Part shown: positions 42,808 through 53,100 of the stretch, piece by piece
How positions within the stretch are numbered: position 1 is the stretch's first letter
How the letters are laid out: each line of letters begins with the position of its first letter
NCBI GenBank assembly: GCA_963700925.1
Contig: OY969553.1
Span: forward strand, 4,092,001 to 4,156,000
Source: CAWJMD01 sp963700925
GTDB taxonomy: Bacteria > Actinomycetota > Actinomycetes > Actinomycetales > CAWJMD01
Length of the DNA: 64,000 nucleotides
Direction of reading: 5' to 3'
Translations under genes and position numbers: made by a program
The notes under the pieces: model-generated
Databases searched by the model: none
What the model was told of the DNA's origin: nothing
The model's input: only the letters and a program-made list of their open reading frames with translations

Positions 42808-44795
42808 GCGGCGAGACTGACCACGCGAGCAGGCCCGAGAGAACCATGACGACGGCGACGGGAAAGCCCTACCGGCTGACCGCACTTGACGCCCCTGCGC
42901 CCGACCCCGTGCTGGTCGAGATAGTCGCGGGCTACCTCGCGAGCGTCGAGACCGAGGTCGAGACGGCGATCGCGCGCACGTCGCGTTCGCCGATGATCCG
43001 CGACGCACACGACTTTCGGGCCGGCATCCACGACCGCAACCTGCGCAAGCTGACCGGACGGTCGTACTCCGCACTGGTGCACCCCATCGCCCGCGACTAC
43101 CCGCTCGACACCATGCGTCCGGGAGACGTGTTCTTCCACAACGACGTCTACCTCTCCGAGGGCGGCATCGGCCACCTGCCCGATCTGTGCGTCACCGTGC
43201 CGGTGTTCGCGACGCGTGCGGGCGACGACGAGCCGGCCGTGGTCGCGTTCGTGCAGGCATTCGGGCACCACGACGACATCGGCGGTGCCGTGCCGGGGTC
43301 GATGCCGTCCAAGGCAACGTCGGTGTTCGAAGAAGGACTGATGGTGCCGCCGATCAGGCTGTGGGGCGCGGGCGTGCCGAACGAGGCGGCCCTCAAGATC
43401 ATGACCCGCAACTCGCGCATGCCCGACTCACTGGCGGCCGACCTCGACGCGGAGTGCTCGGCCTGCCTGATGGGCGCCGGCCGGCTCGGGGAGCTGTTCG
43501 ACCGCTATGGCGTCGACACCGTCGAGGCGTGCTTCGACGCGGTGCTCGACGCGACGACGGCGACCTACCGTCGCGAGATCCTGTCGAAGATCCCTGTGGG
43601 GGAGTACGTCTGGGAGGACTACGCCGAGCATGACGGAGTCGACGAGCCGCGCCTTCACACCCAGCGGATCACGCTCACTCGCACGGCTGAGGACGACCCC
43701 GGCGGCGAGCGGCTCATCATCGACTTCACCGGCACTGGTCCGCAGGCCAAGGGTCCGATCAACCACTGCGGTGACTACGCCGACGGCAACTTCCTCGCCA
43801 AGTGGCTGGCGCCGATCCTGCGCAATCTCGCCGAGACGCCGGAGCGGATGGCCGAGCTCGACGTCAACGAGGGCGTGATCCCGTTGCTGGAGATGCGGTT
43901 TCCCGAGAAGGGCACACTGCTGACTCCGGTCTTTCCCGCGCCGACGAACGCGCGCACCTTCGTGATCCTGCGGCTGCTGGGCGTGCTCGCCGGCGTGGTG
44001 GCAAAGGCGGTCGACGGACGGATGCCCGCCGACCAGGAGACGATCCGGTACACGGGCGTCTACGGCGACGACGTGGACGGGCAGCCGTACCTGATGCGCG
44101 AGGTGCTCGGCGGCGGCTCCGGCGGGCGGTACTACGCCGACGGCGAGGACACCATTCACGTGGTGCCCGACTCCCGAAACCTGCCGAGCGAGTTCACCGA
44201 GAGCAGGTTCCCGTTCAGGGTCGAGTCGCTCGGCCTCGCCTGCGACTCGGGCGGCGCCGGCCGCTACCGGGGCGGGCTGGGCTACGACAAGCAGATCAGG
44301 ATGCTGCGCGACGGGCACTTCATGTCGATTGCGGACAGGTCGATCCTGGCCTGCTGGGGAGTGCGCGGCGGCCAGGCCGGGCAGCCGTTCTCGGTGACCA
44401 TCGACCCGGGCGGCCCGAACGAGCGCGAGGTCGACGCTCTGGCCGACGCGGAGCCCGTGGCCGCCGGTGAGCTGATCCGCATCCGCACGACCGGCGGCGG
44501 GGGGTGGGGCGACCCGCTGGAGCGTCCGTACGACGACGTCGTGCGAGACCTGTTGTGGGGCAAGGTGTCTGTCGAGGGTGCTGAGGACGACTATGGCGTG
44601 ATCCTGGCGAAGGACTGGGATGGCTCGGACGGGTCACCCGAGGTCGACGCGGCGGCGTCCGACGCCGAGCGCGAGCGCAGGCGTGCAGCGCGGACGGGGA
44701 GCGAGCCGTTCTTCGACCGCGGCCCCGGCTATGCGCAGCTCGCCGGGGGCCAGGTCGCGGCCGACGTCGACTGGGTCTACGAGGACGCGCCTTGA
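42804..44795 (+). CDS. Hydantoinase/oxoprolinase B subunit (HyuB type)
   Basis: 663 residues. Family motifs are RTSRSPMIRDAHDFRAGIHD, DTMRPGDVFFHNDVYLSEGG, FGHHDDIGGAVPGSMPSKAT and LACDSGGAGRYRGGLGYDKQ near the C-terminus, with TTGGGGWGDPLERP at the end. An internal ATG at 42846 is a possible alternative start. A/B pairs include N-methylhydantoinase, oxoprolinase and acetone/acetophenone carboxylases; no gamma-type carboxylase subunit is visible, so a hydrolase is favoured. The BMP-type importer that follows probably brings in the substrate. Confidence 0.92.
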   Translation: MSGETDHASRPERTMTTATGKPYRLTALDAPAPDPVLVEIVAGYLASVETEVETAIARTSRSPMIRDAHDFRAGIHDRNLRKLTGRSYSALVHPIARDYPLDTMRPGDVFFHNDVYLSEGGIGHLPDLCVTVPVFATRAGDDEPAVVAFVQAFGHHDDIGGAVPGSMPSKATSVFEEGLMVPPIRLWGAGVPNEAALKIMTRNSRMPDSLAADLDAECSACLMGAGRLGELFDRYGVDTVEACFDAVLDATTATYRREILSKIPVGEYVWEDYAEHDGVDEPRLHTQRITLTRTAEDDPGGERLIIDFTGTGPQAKGPINHCGDYADGNFLAKWLAPILRNLAETPERMAELDVNEGVIPLLEMRFPEKGTLLTPVFPAPTNARTFVILRLLGVLAGVVAKAVDGRMPADQETIRYTGVYGDDVDGQPYLMREVLGGGSGGRYYADGEDTIHVVPDSRNLPSEFTESRFPFRVESLGLACDSGGAGRYRGGLGYDKQIRMLRDGHFMSIADRSILACWGVRGGQAGQPFSVTIDPGGPNEREVDALADAEPVAAGELIRIRTTGGGGWGDPLERPYDDVVRDLLWGKVSVEGAEDDYGVILAKDWDGSDGSPEVDAAASDAERERRRAARTGSEPFFDRGPGYAQLAGGQVAADVDWVYEDAP

Positions 44796-44845
44796 TCGGG
44801 AGTTCCGCTAGGGACAGGTCACGCAGATGGCACAAGTTCAGGTGG

Positions 44846-44862
44846 TCCGCCAGAACGGCGGA
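44846..44862 (+). promoter_or_regulatory. Short hairpin between hyuB and the transporter genes
   Basis: TCCGCC-AGAAC-GGCGGA, a 6-bp perfect stem with a 5-nt loop, in the 143-bp gap. It may be an attenuator or processing site separating enzyme and transporter expression. Confidence 0.4.
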
Positions 44863-44938
44863 TGGGAGTGTTCGCACCACCACCCGCGGTGCACCGGGCG
44901 ACCGGTGGACCGTCCGGATCGGTTCGAAGGAGACACGC

Positions 44939-45985
44939 ATGAGCCCTCGCCCATCCAGCGGCCAGCCCGTGGCCCGCACCCTGTCCGCCTCGCTCGCTCT
45001 GAGCCTCTCGCTGGTCCTCGTCGCATGCAGTGACGATGGAGGGGGCGGGACGGGCGACGGCGCAGGTGGCGGCAACGGTGAAGGTCCTCGAATCGCAGCC
45101 GTCCTCTCGGGCTCGACCACCGACGCGGACTACAACGCGCTCGGCCTGCTGGCGCTCGAGCAGGCTGAGGCCGCAGGAGCAGAGATCACCTACTCGGAGA
45201 GCGTCCAGGTTGCCGACGCCGAGCGGGTGATGACCGAGTACCTCGCCGACGAGTACGACGTGATCTGGACCCACGGCTCCCAGTTCTACGAGGCGACGAG
45301 CGAGCTCGCAGCCGACTACCCGGACGTCACCTTCATCGGTGAGTTCGACGGCGAGCCCGCCGACCAGCCCGACAACGTCTGGGTCATCGACCGCAACTTC
45401 CACCTCGCCTTCTACGCGGTCGGTGTGCTGGCCGACGCGCTGACCACGTCGGGCGAGATCGGCTACGTCGGCGGCGCCTCCTTGCCGTTCAGCTACTCGG
45501 AGGTCCACGCGATGGAGCAGGCGATCTCGGACGCCGGGTCCGACTCCACCGTGCGACCGGTGTGGACGGGCGACTTCAACGACCCGTCGAAGGCGCAGCA
45601 GATCAGCACCCAGCTGGTCGGTGACGGCGCCGACGTCATCGTGGGATCCCTGAACCTCGGCGCCGTCGGGACGTTCCAGGCGCTCGAGGGGACTCCGGTG
45701 GGCACCACGTGGACCACGGCGAAGTACACCGACAAGTCGTCATTCGGGGCCGACCACTACGCCGGCAGCGTCATCTACGACTTCGCTGGTCCGCTGGAGG
45801 AGATCCTGGCCGAGATCGCTGACGGCACCACAACCGGCTACTACCCGCTGGGATTCGATACGGGCGTCACCCTGCACGTCGGCGACGGCGTGCCGGCCGA
45901 GGCCACAGCGGCGACCGAGGAGGTCCTGACCGGTCTGCAGGACGGGTCCATCACCGTCGAGCGCGACGTGGAACCCATCGAGTGA
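44939..45985 (+). CDS. BMP-family substrate-binding lipoprotein of an ABC importer
   Basis: 348 residues. A lipoprotein signal peptide ends in the lipobox LVAC, followed by a Gly/Asp-rich linker. The periplasmic-binding fold has RIAAVLSGSTTDADYNALG, DVIWTHGSQFYEA, TFIGEFDGEPADQPDNVWVI and GEIGYVGGASLPFSYSEVHA, as in PnrA/BMP proteins, many of which bind nucleosides. ATG 44939 is chosen for its GAAGGAG site and for placing the lipobox near residue 30. It ends in a GTGA overlap with the ATPase gene. Confidence 0.93.
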   Translation: MSPRPSSGQPVARTLSASLALSLSLVLVACSDDGGGGTGDGAGGGNGEGPRIAAVLSGSTTDADYNALGLLALEQAEAAGAEITYSESVQVADAERVMTEYLADEYDVIWTHGSQFYEATSELAADYPDVTFIGEFDGEPADQPDNVWVIDRNFHLAFYAVGVLADALTTSGEIGYVGGASLPFSYSEVHAMEQAISDAGSDSTVRPVWTGDFNDPSKAQQISTQLVGDGADVIVGSLNLGAVGTFQALEGTPVGTTWTTAKYTDKSSFGADHYAGSVIYDFAGPLEEILAEIADGTTTGYYPLGFDTGVTLHVGDGVPAEATAATEEVLTGLQDGSITVERDVEPIE

Positions 45986-47622
45986 GCGCTGTGCCGCTGC
46001 TGCGGATGTCGGGGATCACCAAGTCCTTCGGTCCGGTGGTCGCGCTGAGAGGAGTCGACCTCGCCGTGGAGCCGCGCCAGGTGCACGGTCTCCTCGGAGG
46101 CAACGGGGCGGGCAAGACGACGTTGATGAACGTCCTCTACGGCCTCTACGCAGCAGACGCAGGCACCATCGAGATCGAGGGTCGGCAGGTCGACATTCGT
46201 TCTCCCCGTGACGCGATCGGCCACGGGGTCGGGATGGTGCACCAGAGCTTCCTCCAGGTCGAGAGCTACACCGTGACGGAGAACGTCGTACTCGGTACTC
46301 CGGCCGGCAGGGGGCGGCTCGATCTGCGGCCGGCCCGTCGGCGCATCCGCGAGCTGAGCGAGACCTTCGGCCTGGATGTCGACGCTGATGCCGTCGTCTC
46401 CGACCTGCCTGTCGGCGTGCGGCAGCGCGTGGAGATCCTCAAGGCGCTCTACCGGCAGGCACGCGTTCTCGTGCTGGACGAGCCGACGACCAACCTCACG
46501 CCTGGTGAGGTGGACGAGCTCTTCTCGTCGTTGCGAGCGATCGTCGACGAGGGCATGTCGGTCGTGCTGATCACGCACAAGATCCGCGAGACCATGCAAG
46601 CCTGCGACGCGATGACCGTGATGCGCGAGGGCGAGGTCGTGCACACCACGAGCCGTCCCGACACCGACCCTGACCAGTTGGCTCGCAGGATGGTGGGCGA
46701 GCACGACGGTTCCACGTCGTCGGGCACTCTCGCAGTCGTGACCGGCGCCATCGACGCCGCTGACGTGGCCGACACGGTCGAGTCGGCGGGTGCCTCCGGC
46801 GCCGACACCGATTCCCCCGCGGCGAGTCAGATGGCGGATTCGCCGAGCGGTGGGCTCACACCCTCGCGGGCCCAGGTCCGGGTACGGGTGACGGGACTCA
46901 GCGTCGACAACGACCACGGAGTGCCGGCGGTGCGTGACCTCGACCTGGAGCTCGTCGCCGGCGAGGTACTGGGCATCGCCGGCGTGGCCGGCAATGGCCA
47001 GGTGGAGATGGTGGAGGCGCTGGCAGGTGTCCGCATGGTCACGGGCGGTTCGGTCGAGGTCGACGGGGAAGCACTGCACGGCCGACCCACTGCGACCTGG
47101 CTGGCCGGCGGTGTCAGCTACGTGCCCGAGGACCGCGGCCGCGATGGCATCCTCCCCTCGGCGACCCTGACGGAGAACCTCGTGCTGGGCCGGCACCGCA
47201 GCCGTGCGCGCCGCGGTTTCATCGACTGGGCAACGGTGCGCCGCGAGACCGAGCATGTGATCGCCGACTACGGGGTCAAGGCCAGCGGTCCCTCGGTTCC
47301 CGCCGGACAGCTCTCCGGCGGCAACATCCAGCGGGTCATCCTGGCGCGAGCGTTCGCTCACGAGCCTCGACTCCTGTTGTTGCACAACCCGACCCGCGGG
47401 CTGGACATCCGGTCCACGCAGTTCGTCTACGAACGCGTCCGCGAAGCCACAGCCGGCGGGTGCGTCGTCGTCCTGGTCTCGGAGGATCTCGACGAGGTGC
47501 TGGCGCTGGCCGACCGGGTCGCGGTGATCTACTCCGGTTCGCTCGTCGCCGAGCGGGAGCGGCACCTCGCTGACCCGTACGAGATCGGCCAGCTGATGAC
47601 CGGTGTCGGGCGACCAGGATGA
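45982..47622 (+). CDS. ABC importer ATPase with two nucleotide-binding domains
   Basis: 546 residues, RbsA-like double ATPase typical of BMP-type importers. The first domain has Walker A GGNGAGKTT, signature LPVGVRQRVEI and Walker B VLVLDEPTTNL. The linker region (about 245-290) is Ser/Asp-rich and longer than usual. The second domain has a degenerate Walker A (GVAGNGQ), signature LSGGNIQR and LLLLHNPTRGLD, where Asn replaces the catalytic Glu; this asymmetry is normal for the family. It energises transport with the two permeases encoded next. Confidence 0.95.
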   Translation: MSAVPLLRMSGITKSFGPVVALRGVDLAVEPRQVHGLLGGNGAGKTTLMNVLYGLYAADAGTIEIEGRQVDIRSPRDAIGHGVGMVHQSFLQVESYTVTENVVLGTPAGRGRLDLRPARRRIRELSETFGLDVDADAVVSDLPVGVRQRVEILKALYRQARVLVLDEPTTNLTPGEVDELFSSLRAIVDEGMSVVLITHKIRETMQACDAMTVMREGEVVHTTSRPDTDPDQLARRMVGEHDGSTSSGTLAVVTGAIDAADVADTVESAGASGADTDSPAASQMADSPSGGLTPSRAQVRVRVTGLSVDNDHGVPAVRDLDLELVAGEVLGIAGVAGNGQVEMVEALAGVRMVTGGSVEVDGEALHGRPTATWLAGGVSYVPEDRGRDGILPSATLTENLVLGRHRSRARRGFIDWATVRRETEHVIADYGVKASGPSVPAGQLSGGNIQRVILARAFAHEPRLLLLHNPTRGLDIRSTQFVYERVREATAGGCVVVLVSEDLDEVLALADRVAVIYSGSLVAERERHLADPYEIGQLMTGVGRPG

Positions 47623-48710
47623 CTGCCACCCTCCAGCAGGACCCCCGACCTGCTCCCGGTGGCGAGCCCGCGCGCTGGTCGTCGGGTCTGGCCACCGTGC
47701 TGTGGACTGCGGTCCCCTACGTCGTGGCGGTGAGCGCGGCCTTTGTCGTCGCGGGTGTGGTCGTGGCGCTGCTGGGCCACAGCCCGGCTCGGGCGTTCGA
47801 GGCGGTCACCACCACGTCGTTCCGAACCCCTCTAGGGCTACGGGAGACACTGCACAAGTGGGTTCCCCTCCTGCTGCAGGCCCTCGCCTTCGCGATCCCG
47901 CTGGCCGCCGGGCGCTTCAACATCGGAGGCGAAGGCCAGCTGCTGCTCGGTGCCAGCGGGTCCGCTGCGGTCGGGATCCTGCTGAGCGACCTACCCTTGC
48001 CGGTGCTGCTACCGCTCGTGCTGATCGCGGGTGTTCTGGCCGGCGGAGTATGGGCTGCAGTCGCCGCGTGGCTGATGGTGCGCTTCGGGGTGAACGAGAT
48101 CCTCAGCACTGTGCTGCTGAACTTCGTGTCCTTCGCCCTCGTCGACTTCATCGCGAGTGAGGTGTGGGCCGACCCGGGCGCGGGCTTCGCCGCCACACTG
48201 CCGATCGGGGCGGGCGCCGAACTGCCCGGCATCGGCCGACCCCCGCTGCACGTCGGGGTCTTCGTCGCCCTGGTGGTCGCCGTCTGCACTGCTGTCGTGG
48301 TGCGGCGCAGCTCCGCCGGGTACGAGCTGCGAGCGGTCGGCGCGAACGAGCGTGCAGCCAAGGTGCACGGCGTGCGGACGGCGCGCGTCGCCGGCGGCGC
48401 CCTCGTCGTCGGGGGCCTCCTCGCCGGCCTGAGTGGTGCCATCGAGGTGGCCGGAGTACAGGGCAAGCTGATCGAGGGCATGCAGAGCAACTTCCTGCTG
48501 CTGGGCATCATCATCGGGCTCATCGCCCGCGGGAACGTGCTGGCCATCCCCTTCGTGGCCTTTGGGATAGCCGTGCTCGAGGTCGGCGCCTCCGCCATGC
48601 AAAGGCGTGCCGAAGTGCCGGCGGAGCTCGTGCTGATCGTGGAGGCCCTGATCCTCATCTTCCTGCTGCTTTCCGACGTGCTGGCCGCGCGGCTCAGGAG
48701 GCGTCTGTGA
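47619..48710 (+). CDS. ABC importer permease, subunit 1
   Basis: 363 residues, about 8-10 membrane segments. Family features are PLLLQALAFAIPLAAGRFNIGGEGQLLLG near the N-terminal third, the coupling segment RAVGANERAAKVHGVRTARV, and GLIARGNVLAIPFVAFGIAVLEVGA. It matches BMP/nucleoside importer permeases of the branched-chain type. ATGA overlap with the ATPase and GTGA overlap with the second permease keep expression matched. Confidence 0.94.
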   Translation: MTATLQQDPRPAPGGEPARWSSGLATVLWTAVPYVVAVSAAFVVAGVVVALLGHSPARAFEAVTTTSFRTPLGLRETLHKWVPLLLQALAFAIPLAAGRFNIGGEGQLLLGASGSAAVGILLSDLPLPVLLPLVLIAGVLAGGVWAAVAAWLMVRFGVNEILSTVLLNFVSFALVDFIASEVWADPGAGFAATLPIGAGAELPGIGRPPLHVGVFVALVVAVCTAVVVRRSSAGYELRAVGANERAAKVHGVRTARVAGGALVVGGLLAGLSGAIEVAGVQGKLIEGMQSNFLLLGIIIGLIARGNVLAIPFVAFGIAVLEVGASAMQRRAEVPAELVLIVEALILIFLLLSDVLAARLRRRL

Positions 48711-49639
48711 ACGAGGTCGTGACCTTCCTGGGACTCGTCGTGACCGCGATGGTGCCCTTCGTGCTGGTCGCTCAGGGCACGATGCTCGGAGGCCGAGCCG
48801 GCGTCTTCAACGTCTCCCAAGAGGGAGTCATGGTGCTGGGCGCCGTGGTGGGCTTCCTGGTCAGCTACTCCGTCGGCAGCAATCTGGTCGGGCTCCTCGT
48901 GGCCGCCCTCGCCGGCTCGATCACCGGGCTGCTGCTCGCCGTCACCACGACGTACGGCCGCATGGACCAGTTCGTGATCGGCCTCGCGCTGTTCTTCCTC
49001 TGCCTGGGAGCCTCGGGACTGCTCTACCGCGTGACGATCGGGGTGACCCTCACCCCGCCGCGCATCCCGACGCTTGGCGACGTGCCGATCCCGCTGCTGT
49101 CCGACATCCCCGTGATCGGTCCGGTGCTGTTCGAGCAGGACCTGATGGTCTACGCCACGGCCCTGCTGTCCGTGGCCCTCTGGTGGTTCCTGTACCGCAC
49201 CGATGCCGGCATGCGGCTGCGCTCGGTCGGCGAGAACCCCAAGGCTGCAGACAGTCTGGGCATCCACGTGGCACGGACACGCCTCTGGACGACCACTCTC
49301 GGGGCGGCGCTGATGGCCGTCGGCGGTGCGTACCTGCCGATGGTCTACACGGGCACGTACACCGAGGGGATCGTGGCCGGGCGGGGCTGGCTCGCCATCG
49401 CGCTGACGTTCTTCGGTGGGTGGCGACCGCAGTACATCGTCGCAGGGGCCGCGTTCTTCGCCGGCATGGACGTGCTCGCGCTGCGGGCCCAGGTACAGGG
49501 GATCGGTATCCCCTTCCAGTTCGTGTCGATGCTTCCGTTCGTGGCGACTCTCGTGGTGATGGTCTTCGCCCTGCGCTGGGTACGCGTGCCCGCGTTCCTC
49601 GGCAAGAACTACGACCGGGAGTCGCGTCTCAGCGGCTGA
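48707..49639 (+). CDS. ABC importer permease, subunit 2
   Basis: 310 residues starting at GTG 48707, inside the previous stop. Membrane segments throughout; GRAGVFNVSQEGVMVLGAV and the coupling segment RSVGENPKAADSLGIHVART are diagnostic of the second permease of BMP-type importers. Near the C-terminus, GWLAIALTFFGGWRP is conserved. Last gene of the enzyme-transporter operon; its end overlaps the opposing kinase gene by 11 bp. Confidence 0.94.
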   Translation: MNEVVTFLGLVVTAMVPFVLVAQGTMLGGRAGVFNVSQEGVMVLGAVVGFLVSYSVGSNLVGLLVAALAGSITGLLLAVTTTYGRMDQFVIGLALFFLCLGASGLLYRVTIGVTLTPPRIPTLGDVPIPLLSDIPVIGPVLFEQDLMVYATALLSVALWWFLYRTDAGMRLRSVGENPKAADSLGIHVARTRLWTTTLGAALMAVGGAYLPMVYTGTYTEGIVAGRGWLAIALTFFGGWRPQYIVAGAAFFAGMDVLALRAQVQGIGIPFQFVSMLPFVATLVVMVFALRWVRVPAFLGKNYDRESRLSG

Positions 49640-50153
49640 GCTCTCCTGCCCAGACCACGACGTCGGCGTGAGAGCGGGGGTCGTGCGCTGCCAGGTACTC
49701 GTCCTCCTGAGCCGCCCAGACGTCCCACCACGGCCGGAAGTCGTCGCCGTCGCGCTCCATCGCCCGGCGGTAGCGCTCGTCTGCGTCGAGCTCGAGCCAG
49801 AGCAGGCACGAGAGGTACGGTCGACACGGCGTCGCGCCCGCGCCGACCCCCTCGACGACTACCGTTGGCGCCCAGGGAAGTTCCTGAGGCAGACCGTCGA
49901 CGTCGCGGACCCAGTCCCACCGCTGCAGGCTGGCTGGGAGCCCCCGGGCCAGCGGCGCCAAGACGCCGTTGGCCAGCCGGTCGATACCACCCAGCAGTCC
50001 GTGCCACCCCGGCACCAGCTCGTCGACGTGCACGACGGGCACAGTCCTGTCAGAAGCACTGAGAGCGTCGGCGATGCGGTCGGCCAGGTCGGTCTTGCCC
50101 GATCCGCTGCGTCCGTCGATCCCGATCACGTACGCAGGGCGGCCCGGGGACAC
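49629..50153 (-). CDS. P-loop kinase, uridine-kinase-like
   Basis: 174 residues from GTG 50153; CATCCT 7 nt upstream may be a leaderless -10. The P-loop GRSGSGKT is at residues 14-21, followed by VPVVHVDELVPGWHGLLGG, with the Asp expected for substrate binding, and VVVEGVGAG. It fits small uridine/nucleoside-kinase-like proteins. It converges on the BMP importer genes and starts 41 bp after the giant surface-protein gene on the same strand. Phosphorylating an imported nucleoside is possible but unproven. Confidence 0.82.
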   Translation of the reverse strand: MSPGRPAYVIGIDGRSGSGKTDLADRIADALSASDRTVPVVHVDELVPGWHGLLGGIDRLANGVLAPLARGLPASLQRWDWVRDVDGLPQELPWAPTVVVEGVGAGATPCRPYLSCLLWLELDADERYRRAMERDGDDFRPWWDVWAAQEDEYLAAHDPRSHADVVVWAGELSR

Positions 50154-50193
50154 GTGAGACAGGATGCCCCACCACGGATCAGATCGAGACGAC

Positions 50194-53100
50194 CTAGCGG
50201 GCGTCGAAGTGATCTTCGATGGTCGCCGCGGAGAGCACGGTGTTGTAGATCGCGATCTCGTCGAGGTTGCCCTGGAAGTAGTTCGTGCCGGATTGAATTC
50301 GCCCGAAGTTGATGTTGGTGGTGGCGGTGAGGGCGGCGGTGCTGCCGGTGGCCGAGGACTGCCCAACCCCGTCGACGTAGAGGATGAACGTGCCCGACGA
50401 CTGGGTCCGCGTCATGACGACGTGGTGCCAGTTGCCGTCGTTGTACCCGGTTCCCGAGGCGATCGTCTGGTCGGGGGTACCGACGCCTGCATTGACCACC
50501 CCGGTCGAGCTCAGTGAGATGCCGAAGTCGGCGGCGGAGCCGGACGTGTTCGCGTCGACCATCCCCGCGTACTGCGGCCACTGGCCGCTCGTACCAATGC
50601 CCTGCGTGGACTTGAACCAGAACTCGATCGAGAAGTTTCCGGAGATCTGACGGGCAATGCTTCCGTAGTCGTTGACGCCGTCGAAGAGCACGGAGTCGTC
50701 ACCGGCGAGCGCGCCCCCCTGCGCCAACGTCGGTGAACCGCTGTATGTGCCGTTGTTGTTCGCGGCATCGATGTCGTCGATCGCAGTGCCCGACGGCTCG
50801 TTCATCCGGTAGTAGCTGAGCAGGCCCGTCTCGGCCCAGATCGCGTCGTAGTAGGTGCTCGCGCTGGGGGTGCTGGTCATGACGGAGACGTCGTCGAGCC
50901 AGAAGCTGGTGACGACGCTTCCGTCCTCGTCGGAGAGGAACCTGAGCGCGATCGTGTCGCCGGCGTAGGCGGAGAGATCGAACGTGCGCAGCACGTACGA
51001 CCCGCCCGCGTCGGTGTCGTCGTAGGTGTCCAGGGTCACGCCGTCGACCTGGAGCCTGAAGAAGTCGTACGGCCCGCCGGTCTCACTCGTGGTCACCCGC
51101 AGGTAGTACGACAGGGTCGCGTCGCAGTCGGCCGGGATCGTGATGTTCTGCGTCACGCTTTCGTTCGTGTCGGTCCCTGCACCGCCCAGCAAAGTCTTCC
51201 AGCTGCCGGTGCGGGCGCCGACGGCACCGGTGTTGGTCACGACGTCCGAGGGGCTCTCGGTCCACGGCGTCGCGGTCGCGCCGCTCTCGAACCCGCCGTT
51301 CGTCACCAGCTCGCTACCGCAGGACGGGGGCGACGTCACGGTGATGGCGATCGTGTCGTCGTCGGTCAGGGTGCCGCCGGTGCCGGTGTTGCCCTGGTCG
51401 CTGGTGACGATCTGGAGGCTGGCGGCGCCGGTGAAGCTGGTGGTCGGTGTGAAGGTCTGCATGTCGATAGCGCTGTTGACGTTGCTGATGCTGCCCGTGA
51501 AGGTCATCGTCGCGTCCGCCGTGCCGTCGCCGACCGAGAAGGTCAGGCCTGTGGTGCTGGCGAGCGTGGTCGTGCCGTTGGTGGCGGTCAGCTGCACCTG
51601 CACCGTGCTCGTCGAGTCGTCTGCTATCGCGATCTGCAGGCCGTAGACGGCACCGAACGGGAGGGCGGTGTTCATCGCGGTCGACTGGGCGCCGGGAACG
51701 GTGTTGACCGGTGCGTCGTTGACGGTCGCGATCGAGACGGTCTTGGCGGCGGTGTTGCTGTCGCCGTTGCCATCGTTGACCACGAAGTTGATCGTGCGGG
51801 CGCTCGTGCTCGGCGCGTTGCTGGTGTTGTTGTAGGTGACCGACCGCAGCGCGGTCTGCCAGTTCGCCTTGGTGGCAGAGCCGGTCAGTGTCATCGTGGG
51901 TGCGCTGTAGGAGCCGGTGATGCCGTTCTGGTTGGTGAACGCGAGCACGTCCTGGCCCGCTGTGTAGTTGGTGCCGACGGTGACGGTGCCGGACTCCATG
52001 TTGGTGTCGTCGACGTCCGTGACAGTCACGCCGCTGTCGACCACGACGGGCACGTTCTCGGTGTGGGCTGTGGTGCCACCGCTCGCCGCCAGCACAGGCG
52101 GGGTGCTGGGCTGCGTCAAGGACACGTTGTTGAAGGTCGAGGTGTTGAAACAGGCGTCGGTGTCCGACGACGCCGCCAGGCCGACGTAGATGGTCGAGCC
52201 CATCACGATGGTCTTCGCGGTTCCGACGGCGCTCCACGCGGAGCCGTCAGCCGAGCGGAAGGTGGTGAACGAGTTGCCGGTGCGGGTGACGCGGACCCAC
52301 TCGGGCGCTGTGGCAGCGGTCGTGGTGTTCGCAGCAGTCGCGCCGTTGGTGAGCCGGGACCACTGCTCCGCGAGGTTGTCGCCGATCTCCCTCTGGTCGG
52401 CCATGGCGAACATGCTGTTCGTGGCGAGGGAGTCGCGCATCATCACACCCGCGATACCGGCGGTCGGGCAGGGATTGGTGATGGTGGCGACGTTGGCGGT
52501 GAGCGTGCCGTCGCCGGTCAGCGTGGTGTACAGGTACTGGAACTGGTCGGTCGTGGTGCCGATGCTGGTGCCCTCGCCGACGACGGTGTAGGTGGGTGCG
52601 GAGTAGTTGGCCGAGCCGCCAGTCGCGCCGACGCCCGAGGTGGCGGCGAAGATGCCGTAGCTCGAGGTGACGGTGATGGCGACCGTGTCGTCGTCCGTCA
52701 ACGTGCCGCCGGTGCCGGTGTTGCCCTGGTCGCTGGTGACGATCTGGAGGGTGGCTGTTCCCACCCAGTCGGCCCTCGGCGCGAAGCTCATTCCGGCCAG
52801 GGCGGCGTTGACCTCGGCGACCGTCCCGTCGAACGTCATGGTGGCGTCGGCGGTGCCGTCGCCGACCGTGAACGAGAGCCCGGTCAAGGTCGACAGGGTG
52901 CTTACGCCGTTGGTGCTGACCAGCTGGACTCGCTGGTCCCCGGACGTTGCGTCGTCCGTGATCGAGATCAGGCTGCCGCCCGTGAACACCTCGGCGGTGT
53001 TCGCGGCGGTCGTCTGAGTGGCCGGCACGGTGTTGACGGGCGCGTCGTTGACGGCGGTGATCGCGACCTGGCGGGTCGCCGTGTTGCTCGCTCCGATGGC

